Source: Maricaulis sp047308265
Lineage (GTDB): Bacteria > Pseudomonadota > Alphaproteobacteria > Caulobacterales > Maricaulaceae
Length of the DNA stretch: 64,000 nucleotides
Reading direction: 5' to 3'
NCBI RefSeq assembly: GCF_047308265.1
Contig: NZ_JBKQWY010000001.1
Span: 496,001 to 560,000 of the forward strand
Position numbers and translations under genes: made by a program. Shown in pieces: positions 16,882-26,244 of this stretch (positions are counted from its first letter, which is position 1; each line of letters starts with the position of its first letter). Below the pieces are notes generated by a model. That model was not told the origin of the DNA. It saw nothing but the letters and a program-made list of their open reading frames with translations, and searched no databases.

Positions 16882-18972
16882 ATGCGATACGCAGCCCAGC
16901 CCATCGTCGGACTTCTGGCGTTGGCTCTTACCGCGTCCGCCGCCTCGGCCGGGGTGGCCCAGCTGTCCGGGGATGCCGGTGTCGGGACCGAGAACGCGAT
17001 TGTCGTGACCTCTCCGGACGGTCGCCTGAGTTTCAGGGTCTGGTCGGACCAAGGCGCGCCGCGCTATGAGATCCTGCAGGATGACGACCGTGTTGTGTCT
17101 CCTTCAGCGCTGGGCCTGCGTTTTGCCGAAGCCGTCAATCTCGACACACGTCTCCAGGTCACCTCTGTCGAGCGGGGTGCACGGGACGAGACCTGGGAAC
17201 AGCCCTGGGGTGAGCGCCAATTTGTGCGGGATCGCCACAATGAACTCGTGGTGTCTTTCCGCCGCACGGACGCGGAAAACGACGGTTTTGACCTCCGCGT
17301 GCGCGCATTTGATGGCGGTGTCGGTTTTCGTTACGAGGTCCTGGGAGACGCCGGAGAGGCGCGGGCCCTCGTCGACGAGGTGACCGGGTTTGCCCTGCCT
17401 GAAGAGAGTGAGGCCTGGTGGATTCCCGCGGCCGGATGGAACCGGTATGAATATCTCTATGAGACAACCCCGCTGGGCGAGGTTGACCGGGCGCATACCC
17501 CGTTCACCGCCCGCCTGCCGGATGGAGGCCCGCATGTGGCGATCCACGAGGCGGCCCTGGTCGACTATTCGGGCATGTATCTCGATCAGCGCCGCGGCGG
17601 CGCCTTCGAGGCCGAGCTGGCCCCGGGATCCGATGGTGTCAAAGTCCACGTCACCGGCGAATTCGTGACCCCCTGGCGGACAATCCAGATTGCCGATGAT
17701 GCCGTGGGACTGATCAATTCAGATCTTATTCTCAACCTCAATGAGCCCAATGTTCTGGGTGATGTCTCCTGGGTCGAGCCGGGGAAATATGTCGGCATCT
17801 GGTGGGGGATGCATATTCGTACGATGAGCTGGGGATCGGGGCCGATCCACGGTGCCACCAACGAGAATGTCCGCGAATACATCGACTTCGCCGCCGAGAA
17901 CGGTTTTGACGGTGTTCTTGTCGAGGGCTGGAATTATGGCTGGGACGGTGACTGGTTCTCCAACGGGGCGATCTTCAGCTTTACCGAATCCTATCCGGAT
18001 TTCGATCTCGAGGCCCTGTCAGACTATGCGCTCGAGCGCGGTGTCCGCATCATCGGACATCATGAAACGTCGGGCCATCTGACCAATTACGAGAACCAGA
18101 TGGAAGACGCTTTTGATCTCTATCAAGAGCATGGCGTGACGCAGGTGAAAACCGGCTATGTGGCGGATGGTCAGGATCTGATTCGGCTGGATGAGAATGG
18201 GGAAGAGCGCCGTGAATGGCATTACGGCCAGTACACGGTGAACCATCACATTCGCGTTCTGGAGGCCGCCGCTGAACGTCAGATCTCGATCAATGCTCAT
18301 GAACCAGTAAAGGATACGGGCCTGCGTCGGACCTATCCCAACTGGATTTCACGGGAAGGAGCGCGGGGGCAGGAATTCAATGCCTGGGGCGTGCCGCCCA
18401 ATCCGCCCGAACATGTTCCGCTTCTGGCCTATACACGCATGCTGTCCGGCCCGATGGATTTCACGCCCGGCATTTTCGATCTGACCTTTCACGGGTTTGA
18501 TGCACCGTCGCGGGTGGAAACCACTTTGGCCAAACAGCTTGCCCTGTATGTGGTTCTCTACAGCCCGATCCAGATGGCCGCAGATCTGCCGGAAAATTAC
18601 GAGGCCCGTCCCGATGCCTTCCAGTTCATCCGCGATGTGCCGACGGACTGGGCCCACTCCGAAGCGCTTGCCGGAGAGGTCGGCGATTTTGTCGTGTTTG
18701 CGCGGGCCGCGCGCGACAGTCGTGAATGGTTTGTCGGAGGGGTGACGGATGAGGATGCGCGTGAGGTTGAGGTGAATCTGGACTTCCTTGAGTCGGGTGA
18801 GACCTATCTGGCGCAGATCTATCGCGATGGTGCGGACGCCGATTGGGAGACGCGCCCCTACGACATCGAAATCGAGTCACGCCAGGTCAATGCGCAAGAC
18901 CGTCTCTCGGTCCATATGGCGCCGGGTGGCGGGTTTGCTGTCCGTCTGGTACCCGTTTCGGAGGGTGAATAA
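16882..18972 (+). CDS. GH97 alpha-glucosidase (SusB-like)
   Basis: A 696-residue enzyme with a Sec signal peptide (cleavage near ASA-GVAQ, about residue 23). It has the N-terminal beta-sandwich, a catalytic barrel, and a C-terminal sheet typical of GH97. The segments INAHEPVKDTG and SREGARGQEFNAW carry Glu residues typical of the inverting alpha-glucosidase branch rather than the retaining alpha-galactosidase branch (the branch call is from memory of the family). Start at ATG 16882 is preceded by GGGGAG; a frame extension to 16567 lies inside the amylase gene and is rejected. It overlaps the esterase gene by one base, so the two form an operon. Likely periplasmic release of glucose from maltooligosaccharides. 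Confidence 0.9.
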   Translation: MRYAAQPIVGLLALALTASAASAGVAQLSGDAGVGTENAIVVTSPDGRLSFRVWSDQGAPRYEILQDDDRVVSPSALGLRFAEAVNLDTRLQVTSVERGARDETWEQPWGERQFVRDRHNELVVSFRRTDAENDGFDLRVRAFDGGVGFRYEVLGDAGEARALVDEVTGFALPEESEAWWIPAAGWNRYEYLYETTPLGEVDRAHTPFTARLPDGGPHVAIHEAALVDYSGMYLDQRRGGAFEAELAPGSDGVKVHVTGEFVTPWRTIQIADDAVGLINSDLILNLNEPNVLGDVSWVEPGKYVGIWWGMHIRTMSWGSGPIHGATNENVREYIDFAAENGFDGVLVEGWNYGWDGDWFSNGAIFSFTESYPDFDLEALSDYALERGVRIIGHHETSGHLTNYENQMEDAFDLYQEHGVTQVKTGYVADGQDLIRLDENGEERREWHYGQYTVNHHIRVLEAAAERQISINAHEPVKDTGLRRTYPNWISREGARGQEFNAWGVPPNPPEHVPLLAYTRMLSGPMDFTPGIFDLTFHGFDAPSRVETTLAKQLALYVVLYSPIQMAADLPENYEARPDAFQFIRDVPTDWAHSEALAGEVGDFVVFARAARDSREWFVGGVTDEDAREVEVNLDFLESGETYLAQIYRDGADADWETRPYDIEIESRQVNAQDRLSVHMAPGGGFAVRLVPVSEGE

Positions 18973-19991
18973 TGCAGCAATCATTCTGGGCTCTGTGGGG
19001 TTTTCTGATTGTGAGTGTGGTGGCCTGTTCACCCGCCGCGGACCCGGGCGTCTCCAGCGACGACAGCGCGGGAACCAGTTTGAATGTCAGCCGGAATGAA
19101 GTTGTCACGCGGGTGCCCTCTCCACCTCAACTCATCGATGTCGAGGCGTTTGAGAGCGTGCATGTCGCATCGCGCAATCTGACCATTTGGCTGCCGCCGG
19201 GATATGAGGACGGGACACGCGCTTACCCGGTGATCTATTTCCACGATGGGCAAAACCTCTTCCGTCCCGGCTTCTCCTATGCCGGCGAGGAATGGGGTGT
19301 TGACGAAGCCATGACAGAGCTCGTGGCAGAGGGTGAGATCGAGCCCGCCATTATCGTTGGAATCTGGAATACACCGCTGCGAGCTCGCGAATATGGCCCC
19401 CAGGCGCTGTTCGAGGCGCTGCCAGAGGCGGAGCAAGCGGGTGTTGCGGGATATTGGGGCGGAGCGGCGCTCAGCGATGCCTATCTCCGATTTATCGTCG
19501 AGGAGCTCAAGCCGCACATTGATACGACCTATCGGACCCGACCGGGCGCGGCGTCGACCTTTTTGATGGGATCCTCGATGGGGGGCCTGATATCACTCTA
19601 TGGCCTTGCGGAGTATCCGGACGTGTTTGGTGGTGCCGCGGCGGTGTCCACGCACTGGCCGCTGGCTGTGCTTCATGACTGGGAGGATGGGCAGGCCGCA
19701 GAGCTATGGTTCCAGACGGTTCTTCCGGTCTGGCAAGACTATCTGTCGGATGCCGGGCTGGATGCGTCTCGTCATCGCCTTTGGATGGATCATGGGACCG
19801 CGGATCTGGATGGCCTCTATCCGCCTTACCAGCGCGCTCTTGAGCCAGATTTTGCCGCGCTTGGTTTTGTGGAAGGGGCTGATTTTACGGTCAAAGTCTA
19901 TCCAGATGCGCCGCACAACGAGGTCGCATGGCGTGCCCGTGTGAAGGAACCGCTGCGTTTCCTCCTGCCCAATTCAACTGAGTTGGACTAG
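18972..19991 (+). CDS. Secreted alpha/beta-hydrolase, putative esterase (esterase D family)
   Basis: A 339-residue protein starting with a lipoprotein-type signal (VVAC lipobox near residue 19). It has YFHDGQNLF, the nucleophile elbow GSSMGGLIS, and a late His in PDAPHNEVAW, forming the Ser-Asp-His hydrolase pattern of Pfam PF00756. Its start overlaps the GH97 stop (TAATG), so it is translated with GH97. Esterases of this type are often found with glycan-degrading enzymes, where they may remove acyl groups from sugars or act on glucan-linked esters; the true substrate is not evident. Confidence 0.82.
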   Translation: MQQSFWALWGFLIVSVVACSPAADPGVSSDDSAGTSLNVSRNEVVTRVPSPPQLIDVEAFESVHVASRNLTIWLPPGYEDGTRAYPVIYFHDGQNLFRPGFSYAGEEWGVDEAMTELVAEGEIEPAIIVGIWNTPLRAREYGPQALFEALPEAEQAGVAGYWGGAALSDAYLRFIVEELKPHIDTTYRTRPGAASTFLMGSSMGGLISLYGLAEYPDVFGGAAAVSTHWPLAVLHDWEDGQAAELWFQTVLPVWQDYLSDAGLDASRHRLWMDHGTADLDGLYPPYQRALEPDFAALGFVEGADFTVKVYPDAPHNEVAWRARVKEPLRFLLPNSTELD

Positions 19992-20048
19992 ATACTGTCC
20001 TCTGATTATTCCGGTGTTAAGAGCCAAAAGGCTTGAAAAACATGCTGT

Positions 20049-20060
20049 GTGAGCGCTAAC
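20049..20060. promoter_or_regulatory. Operator-like palindrome ahead of glucokinase
   Basis: GTGAGCGCTAAC is palindromic except for one pair and has the AGCGCT core common to LacI/GalR-family operators. It is about 90 bases upstream of the glucokinase start. It differs from the TTGCAA sites, so it may belong to the second LacI protein at 23236-24300. Confidence 0.4.
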
Positions 20061-20150
20061 CTATTTTCCGGTTGAGCCTCCCGCAAAGATGAGGCAAACC
20101 GGTCCAGGTTTCGTGATCGCTCAGGCGATCGCGATGAGGGGGAGTGAATC

Positions 20151-21125
20151 ATGGGTGCGCCAGCCAGCTATCTGGTTGCCGATATCGGCGGCACAAATGC
20201 ACGGTTTGCCATTGCACGCGGATCGGCTGAGCACGGTTTCGAGCTTGATCAGGTGAAGCGACTGAAGAACCAGGATTTCGAGGAATTGCGTGATGCAGCG
20301 CAAGCCTTTCTGGAGAGCTGTACCGGTGATCGTCCTGAAAGCGCCTGTTTTGCCGTCGCTGGTCCGATCGCGCCGGGGCGTGTGAAACTGACCAATTCCA
20401 CCTGGAAATTCGATCCGGAAGACCTCGCCCAGGAACTGGGCATGACGGGATTGGTGCCGGTCAATGATTTTGCAGCCCAGGCTCGAGGAGCTCCGCTCGC
20501 ACCCCGGATTGAACTGGCGACTTTGCTGGACGGTGAGACCCATGCTGATTCACCCGTGGCAGTGCTGGGGCCGGGGACGGGTCTGGGATTGGGTCTTCTG
20601 GTGCCGCGTCCGGGGGGGATCACCGTCGTGGCGACCGAGGGCGGGCATGCCGGATTTGCACCGCGCACCAATGAGGAAATCGAGGTCGGTCGGTTCATTG
20701 CGGATGAGTATGGTTATGTCTCCTGGGAACGCCTGTTGTCCGGCCGCGGCCTGGTTAACATTCACCGCGCGTTGTGCCAAATCGAGGGTGTTCGCTGGCC
20801 GGGGCATCGCCCCGAGGATATTACGACAGAAGCCATGAATGACCCGGCCAGTCTCAGTCGGCGGGTTGTGGACATTTTTTGCGCAGTCCTGGGATCCTAC
20901 GCCGGTGATGTGGCCGTGATGGCCGGTGCGCGGGGCGGGGTGTATCTCGGCGGGGGTATTTTGCCCATGATCCGGCCGATCCTTGAAGACAGCCCGTTCG
21001 AAGCACGGTTTTGTCGCCGGGGACCGATGACAAAATTCACCAGCTCCATCCCGGTCCATCTCATCCTGTCGGACAGTGCCGCACTGCTCGGTGCGGCTGC
21101 GCTCGCGGAAGCAGGCGGGCTCTAA
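20151..21125 (+). CDS. glk: Glucokinase
   Basis: A 324-residue ATP-dependent glucokinase of the bacterial Glk family, phosphorylating glucose released by the glucosidases here. Seen: ADIGGTNARFAIA (phosphate loop, residues 9-21), the LGPGTGLGLGLL motif, EGGHAGFAPRTNEE, and ERLLSGRGLVNIHRAL. Start ATG 20151 has GGGGAG upstream. It stands alone, 159 bases after the esterase, with an operator-like palindrome in the gap. Confidence 0.95.
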   Translation: MGAPASYLVADIGGTNARFAIARGSAEHGFELDQVKRLKNQDFEELRDAAQAFLESCTGDRPESACFAVAGPIAPGRVKLTNSTWKFDPEDLAQELGMTGLVPVNDFAAQARGAPLAPRIELATLLDGETHADSPVAVLGPGTGLGLGLLVPRPGGITVVATEGGHAGFAPRTNEEIEVGRFIADEYGYVSWERLLSGRGLVNIHRALCQIEGVRWPGHRPEDITTEAMNDPASLSRRVVDIFCAVLGSYAGDVAVMAGARGGVYLGGGILPMIRPILEDSPFEARFCRRGPMTKFTSSIPVHLILSDSAALLGAAALAEAGGL

Positions 21126-21476
21126 CTCTTTGGACTCTGCCTGTGTGTTCAGCTGTTCTGCCTGAATGTCTGTCACCTGGCAGTGGTGAGGCGCGCAGCT
21201 GAATGCGGGACTGGTGTTCTGTCACAAAACTCGATTATTGCTCTGCCGTACACGGACATGTTTGCTAGCCTGCAAGCGCGAACATGTTTCCGCTTGGACT
21301 TCGGCTTGGCCCACAGCGCCTCCCCACCGACAGAGGTTGCCGTGGGTCGGGCTGAGGCGTGTGTTTCCTGTTACACTTTTCCAACAAAGCGCCAACTCGC
21401 GGATTCGTGCGTTGCCGGATCGACGATTCGCCATCACAACGCGCCAAAGTTTGCAGCAATGTCATCGGGGTCTGAC
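21126..21476 (+). other. Intergenic region before the outer membrane barrel gene
   Basis: 351 bases without a convincing gene. An open frame in phase with the barrel gene crosses it but has no ribosome site and poor composition for a mature protein. It probably holds the barrel gene's promoter. TTGC-N6-GCAA at 21262-21275 was considered as an operator but lacks the 6-4-6 pattern. Confidence 0.5.
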
Positions 21477-22850
21477 ATGTCCGCGCGATTATCCTCCACT
21501 CTTGTCGTCTCATTCACACTCGCAGGCCTGGTGTCGCCGACCGCTTTTGCGTCCGATCCGGCTGATACATCGGGCATGTTTACGCTGGATGTGTCCGGCT
21601 ATACGCGGTGGCGCTATGAGACAACCGACGGGCGTTTCCGGGGCGGACGCGAAGGCTCGGACCAGGCGGTGTCGGGGCGCACGCTTCTGACGCTGTCCCT
21701 AGATAGCGAACCGGTTGATGTCACATTAGAATTTGTCGATTCCCGCGTCTATTTCGAGGATGAGGGGTCGCCGCTCTCCGTGAATAACGTCAACACGTTC
21801 GACATTCTGGAAGCCAATGCCGCGTTCAATCTGGACGAGCTGATGGGCGAGGGGCGTGGCGGTTATCTCAAACTGGGTCGTATGACCCAGACCTATGGCA
21901 GCCGGCGCCTGGCGGGGCGTAACGGCTATCGCAATACGATCAATGCGTTCACCGGGGCGGAATGGCAGGTTGAAGGCGCGGATGACTGGTCGCTTCGCAC
22001 ATTCTACGTCGTACCGATCGACCGTTTTCCGAACGACCGGGCCTCCCTGCGCGACAATCAGCAGGATTTCGACGAGGAAAACTGGGATCAGCAATTCTGG
22101 GGTACGTTTTTCAATTATGAGCCTGATCGCTGGAACGCCAGTCTTGATCTCTATTTGTTCGGGCTGACCGAACAGGACACGGATGAGCGCCCGACCGCAG
22201 ATCGCGAACTGTATACGCCCGGTGTTCGATACTTCCGGGCGCCTTCTGCAGGTGTCTGGGATTTTGATTTTGAATATGCCTACCAGTTCGGAGAGCGCCG
22301 GGCCGGGCGGGATGACACCACCCCGATGCTGGACGTCTCGGCATCCATGCTCCACGCGGAAGTCGGTTATTCCTTCCAGTCAGCCTGGTCGCCGCGTGTG
22401 AGCCTGGAAGCGGAATGGGCTACGGGCGATGATGATGCGGCTGATGGTGAGTGGGGTCGTTTCGACCCGCTTTACGGCCTCAGGCGTCGTGATTTTGGCC
22501 AGACAGGGATCGCCGGGCCGCTGCGCCGTCAGAATGTTCAGGCGCTGGGGTGGCGTGTCTCAGGTCGTGAGGGGGATTTCCGCTTCATGTTCCTGCACAA
22601 AGCCGCCTGGCTGGATAGCGAAAGCGATCTCTGGCGTGATGCCGGTTTGATCGATGCCGCGGGTCAATCCGGGGATTTCCTGGGGCATCACCTCGATGCG
22701 CGCTTCTACTACAGCCAGTCATCGACCGGGATCGACTGGGAGTGGGGCACGTCTAGCTTCGTCAAGGGGGAGTTCGCCGAGGATGCTCCGGGCGCCTCGA
22801 CCACCGGCAATACGCTCTATGGCTATCTGATGGCGACTTACCGCTTCTGA
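21477..22850 (+). CDS. Outer membrane beta-barrel, alginate-export (AlgE-like) family
   Basis: A 457-residue protein with a signal peptide (cleavage near AFA-SDPA, about residue 25) followed by alternating short beta strands ending in GYLMATYRF, a terminal aromatic as in outer membrane barrels. Typical segments are SGYTRWRYET at the mature N-terminus and LKLGRMTQTYGSRRLAGRNG. Family assignment to AlgE-like porins is from overall pattern. It likely passes sugars or oligosaccharides. Start is taken at ATG 21477 with GGGG upstream; ATG 21459 would add six residues. Stands between glucokinase and the second LacI gene. Confidence 0.75.
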   Translation: MSARLSSTLVVSFTLAGLVSPTAFASDPADTSGMFTLDVSGYTRWRYETTDGRFRGGREGSDQAVSGRTLLTLSLDSEPVDVTLEFVDSRVYFEDEGSPLSVNNVNTFDILEANAAFNLDELMGEGRGGYLKLGRMTQTYGSRRLAGRNGYRNTINAFTGAEWQVEGADDWSLRTFYVVPIDRFPNDRASLRDNQQDFDEENWDQQFWGTFFNYEPDRWNASLDLYLFGLTEQDTDERPTADRELYTPGVRYFRAPSAGVWDFDFEYAYQFGERRAGRDDTTPMLDVSASMLHAEVGYSFQSAWSPRVSLEAEWATGDDDAADGEWGRFDPLYGLRRRDFGQTGIAGPLRRQNVQALGWRVSGREGDFRFMFLHKAAWLDSESDLWRDAGLIDAAGQSGDFLGHHLDARFYYSQSSTGIDWEWGTSSFVKGEFAEDAPGASTTGNTLYGYLMATYRF

Positions 22851-23235
22851 TTGAGGGGCCCGCGACGTCATCACCGTTAGCGGCTCCTGCGGCGGCGGGA
22901 GTGACATGGTCTTCAATGAGGCCCATGGCATGAAGAGCATGCTCAACGAGCGGGAATCGACACACATCTTTATTGCGGAGCTAAGTGACGGGTCGACCGA
23001 ACCCGAAGCTCGTTACGACGTTGTGGGTCGTTTCGAGGCTGTGGAATCCAATATCGACACCTCAATCGATTGCTCATGCGTACGGCAAGCCAGGCCCTGT
23101 GGTTGAGGGTTTCTATTGGGGCATGATCAGGCGGAATTTACAGGTTTTCGGGTGTTTCCTGCATCGAAATGATGAAACCCCGGGCAAGCCATGACATTGT
23201 TGCGACAGATGTCGAATGACTGATCGGGGGGGCGC
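22851..23235 (+). other. Intergenic region before the second LacI gene
   Basis: 385 bases with no supported gene or RNA. Short open frames here have no ribosome site or family likeness. GTTAGCG at 22875-22881 resembles half of the palindrome before glucokinase but has no proper second half. Confidence 0.4.
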
Positions 23236-24300
23236 ATGGCGCGATCACGCAGACGAGTAAGCTGGCAAAGTGGTGCAACCATCAAGGATGTGGCGCGGGA
23301 AGCTGGTGTGTCGTCGATGACAGTCTCGCGAGTCCTCAACAAGGTTGGCAGTGTGCGTGACGAGACGCGCGAACGTGTTATGGCCGCGGTGAAGGCGCTG
23401 GACTATAAGCCGAATTTCTCGGCGCGCAGTCTCGCCAAGGCCCGGTCATTCCAGCTCGGTCTTTTCTATGACAACCCGTCTGCGGGATACATCTCCGAAT
23501 TCCTGACCAGCGCTGTTCGGGCGTGCCGTGAGCAGCGTTATCACCTCGTTCTCGAGAATTGCGGTGCCACTGAGGACGACTGGGCTGATGCAATCGAAAA
23601 CAATCTCGCCGAAGCCAATTATGATGGCATCATCATCCTGCCGCCAGTCAGTGATTTTACAGGCGTGATCAATGCCATCGAAGCGCGCGGCATTCCCTAT
23701 GTGCGGATTGCTCCGACGCTTGAGAGTACGTCAGCTCATTCCATCACAATCAATGATGAGCAGGCCGCCCAGCAGATGACAGCGGCTATGATTGCAGAAG
23801 GGCATAGGCGAATTGGCTTTATCAAGGGCCATCCGGATCACGGGGCCAGCGAAGCGCGCTTGCGCGGTTTCATGGCGGCCCATGAGGAGGCGAAGCTGGA
23901 GCTTGATTCCGAACTCATGGTCCAGGGTTATTTCTCCTATCGTTCCGGCCTGGAGGGCGCCGAAAGCCTGCTCAATCTGGATGCGCGTCCGACGGCCATC
24001 TTTGCCTCCAATGACGACATGGCCGCTGGGGCCCTGGCGGCGGCCCACCGCTTTCGCATGAATGTGCCAGACGAATTGAGCGTGGTCGGGTTTGATGACA
24101 CGCCGCTTGCTCGCGCCGTCTGGCCCGCGCTGACCACCATGCGTCAGCCGATTGCCGACATGGCCGAGAGTGCCGTGGAGGTGTTGATCCAGTCGCTGTC
24201 CTCAAAAAGGACGGAGGCCGATCGTGTTCCGCCGCAACACAGGATTTTGCCGTGTGAACTGATTGAGCGGGAATCTCTCGTTCCGCCCGCCCGGGACTGA
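23236..24300 (+). CDS. LacI-family transcriptional regulator (second)
   Basis: A 354-residue regulator with helix-turn-helix IKDVAREAGVSSMTVSRVLNKVG (split near residues 16-38) and an effector domain containing PTAIFASNDDMAAGAL and LSVVGFDDTPLA, typical of sugar-responsive LacI/GalR proteins. The start ATG follows a G-run ribosome site. It is two bases upstream of the sodium symporter gene, so it likely controls that operon. Its ligand is unknown; a sugar is expected from the region. Confidence 0.88.
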   Translation: MARSRRRVSWQSGATIKDVAREAGVSSMTVSRVLNKVGSVRDETRERVMAAVKALDYKPNFSARSLAKARSFQLGLFYDNPSAGYISEFLTSAVRACREQRYHLVLENCGATEDDWADAIENNLAEANYDGIIILPPVSDFTGVINAIEARGIPYVRIAPTLESTSAHSITINDEQAAQQMTAAMIAEGHRRIGFIKGHPDHGASEARLRGFMAAHEEAKLELDSELMVQGYFSYRSGLEGAESLLNLDARPTAIFASNDDMAAGALAAAHRFRMNVPDELSVVGFDDTPLARAVWPALTTMRQPIADMAESAVEVLIQSLSSKRTEADRVPPQHRILPCELIERESLVPPARD

Positions 24301-24302
24301 TC

Positions 24303-25748
24303 ATGACAGGACAAACCGCACTCATCCTGACCAGCCTGGTCGTCTACAAGCTGGTTTTGGTGGGCGTTGGGGTCTGGGCCAGCCGACTGAACCGGTCAGA
24401 GAGTGATTTTTTCCTCGCCGGGCAAGGTCTGGGCCCGTTGGTCGCCGGCTTGTCCTATGCAGCATCCACATCTTCGGCCTGGGTTCTGCTGGGCTTTTCC
24501 GGCTTTGTCTTCACAACCGGCCTGTCTGCACTCTGGATGATCCCGGGTATCTGGATGGGCTATGCGGTGATGTGGCTCGGGCTGGGTCGACGGCTGCGTG
24601 AGGAGACGGCACAAGAAGGCCACGTCACCCTGACCGATTTCATGACCGCCCGCACGGCCGGTACCGGGCGTCTTGTGCTGCGTCTGGTCTCAGCCCTGCT
24701 GATCCTGTTCTGTTTTGTGTTCTATATCGCGGCCCAGTTTGGTGCGGCCGGCATCGCTTTCCAGTCGGAATTCGGACTGGGGCGCACGGAATCGGTTCTG
24801 ATCGGTGCGGGAGTGGTTCTTGTCTATGGCCTTCTGGGCGGATTCTGGGCCGTCAGCGTAACAGACACGCTGCAGGGCCTGGTCATGGCGTTGATTGCCA
24901 TTCTCCTGCCCGTTGCCGCCTTGCTGGCGGTTGGCGGTCCGGCGGGCCTGGCCGCAGGCCTTTCAACCCTCCCTGTCGAGGGTTTCGCGGATCCGTTGGG
25001 CGGGATGGGTCTGTTCGCCTTCCTAGGGTTTGTCGTGGGGGTGAGTGGTGTCGGCCTGGGGCCGTTTGGCCAGCCTCACCTGATGTCCCGTCTGATGGCT
25101 GTGCGTGATGATAAGTCCCGACGTCAGGGCTTTGCGATCGCGATGGTTTGGGCGGTGGTGATCTATCTGGGCATGGCGGTTCTCGCACTGTCGGGTCGCG
25201 TGCTTGTGGGCGAGTTGGCGAATGGCGAGACGATTTTCTATCGCCTTGCGGCTGATCTTCTTCCTGCTGCACTGGCAGGTATTGTGATCGCCGCGGTCTT
25301 GTCCGCCGTGATGTCGACCGTGGATTCCATTCTTTTGTCGGCTGCGGCGGCCGTGTCTCACGATATGGGCATCAATTCACGCTTTGCCGGACACGAAGTG
25401 CTGGTGTCGCGTATTGTGATGTTTGTGATTGCCGTCCTGGCCATTGTCATGAGCCTGACGCTCGACTCCACCATCTTCAATCAGGTTCTGTTTGCCTGGT
25501 CGGCCCTGGGGGCGGCGTTCGGACCGATTGTCATCATGCGTGTGATCGGGCGTGAACCATCGGCGCCAGCACTTCTGGCCGCCATGTTGACCGGGTTTGC
25601 GCTGACGGTTGTTTTCTATGCGCTTGGGCAATCGGGAGGTGAAAGTGTGCTCCACGATCTCGCCGCTTTGCCGGGCGATCCATTCGAGCGGGTATTCCCC
25701 TGGGGACCGGCCCTGCTGATCCTGTATCTCGGTCAGTCTCGCGCCTGA
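24303..25748 (+). CDS. Sodium:solute symporter family protein
   Basis: A 481-residue membrane protein with about 13 transmembrane segments of the SSS family. Seen: FFLAGQGLGPLVAGLSYAAS (TM1-2), FGQPHLMSRLMAV, and AAVLSAVMSTVDSILLSAAA, the last being the conserved core with sodium-binding Ser/Thr. Sequence is nearer to the PutP (proline) branch than to sugar SGLT types, but substrate cannot be read. It begins two bases after the second LacI gene, so a LacI-controlled carrier is likely. Confidence 0.85.
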   Translation: MTGQTALILTSLVVYKLVLVGVGVWASRLNRSESDFFLAGQGLGPLVAGLSYAASTSSAWVLLGFSGFVFTTGLSALWMIPGIWMGYAVMWLGLGRRLREETAQEGHVTLTDFMTARTAGTGRLVLRLVSALLILFCFVFYIAAQFGAAGIAFQSEFGLGRTESVLIGAGVVLVYGLLGGFWAVSVTDTLQGLVMALIAILLPVAALLAVGGPAGLAAGLSTLPVEGFADPLGGMGLFAFLGFVVGVSGVGLGPFGQPHLMSRLMAVRDDKSRRQGFAIAMVWAVVIYLGMAVLALSGRVLVGELANGETIFYRLAADLLPAALAGIVIAAVLSAVMSTVDSILLSAAAAVSHDMGINSRFAGHEVLVSRIVMFVIAVLAIVMSLTLDSTIFNQVLFAWSALGAAFGPIVIMRVIGREPSAPALLAAMLTGFALTVVFYALGQSGGESVLHDLAALPGDPFERVFPWGPALLILYLGQSRA

Positions 25749-25812
25749 CTCTTCTATTGGGCCAACACAGAATCCCGCTTGCTCGCCGGTCCTGCGTGAC
25801 TATATATCGCTA

Positions 25813-25827
25813 CGTTATTGTGTAACG
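25813..25827. promoter_or_regulatory. Inverted repeat, possible metal-regulator (Zur-like) site
   Basis: CGTTA-TTGTG-TAACG lies about 17 bases before the MerC-like start, where it would cover the promoter. GTTA/TAAC inverted repeats resemble Fur-superfamily sites in alphaproteobacteria. Assignment is tentative. Confidence 0.35.
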
Positions 25828-25843
25828 CGACCGAGGCAAGGCA

Positions 25844-26230
25844 TTGGCTGACAATTCTGCAAATTCGACCCCGTCACTGGCGGCTGACATGACCGGCATG
25901 GGACTGTCCCTGGTCTGTCTGGTTCATTGCCTCGGCCTGCCGCTGGTCATGACAACCGTTCATGGTCTGGCGTGGACGCAGCATGTGGCCTTGCATGTGC
26001 TTCTCGCGGTCAGCGCAATTTTGGTCGCCGCCTGGGTGTATCGCCGGACCCCGAATGCCCGCCATCGCGGTGTGTTCGTTACGCTTGCGGCAATCGGTAT
26101 TGTCGCACTGTTCGCGGGTGTGTTCTGGCCAACGGAACTGGGTGAGCGCGTGATCACGATTGGCGGTGCGCTTGTGCTGGGTGCGGCCCATTTTTTCAAC
26201 TGGATGATGATGCGGCCCCGCAAGGCCTGA
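25844..26230 (+). CDS. MerC-family small membrane protein
   Basis: A 128-residue protein with four hydrophobic helices. LSLVCLVHCLGLPLV carries the Cys and His pair of MerC-type proteins in the first helix; MerC itself moves mercuric ion, but chromosomal homologues are mostly of unknown metal use. The start is a TTG at 25844, preceded by GAGGCAAGG; no ATG is available before the first helix except Met16. It is convergent with moeA (14-base gap), and an inverted repeat of metal-regulator type is upstream. Confidence 0.75.
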   Translation: MADNSANSTPSLAADMTGMGLSLVCLVHCLGLPLVMTTVHGLAWTQHVALHVLLAVSAILVAAWVYRRTPNARHRGVFVTLAAIGIVALFAGVFWPTELGERVITIGGALVLGAAHFFNWMMMRPRKA

Positions 26231-26244
26231 TCTGGACGCGGCTG

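Noticed and set aside
21262..21275. TTGC-N6-GCAA upstream of the outer membrane barrel gene as another maltose operator
   Set aside because: It lacks the TTGCAA half-sites and 4-base spacing of the two strong sites.
22875..22886. GTTAGCG-like word as an operator for the second LacI gene
   Set aside because: Only one half matches the palindrome before glucokinase; symmetry is broken.
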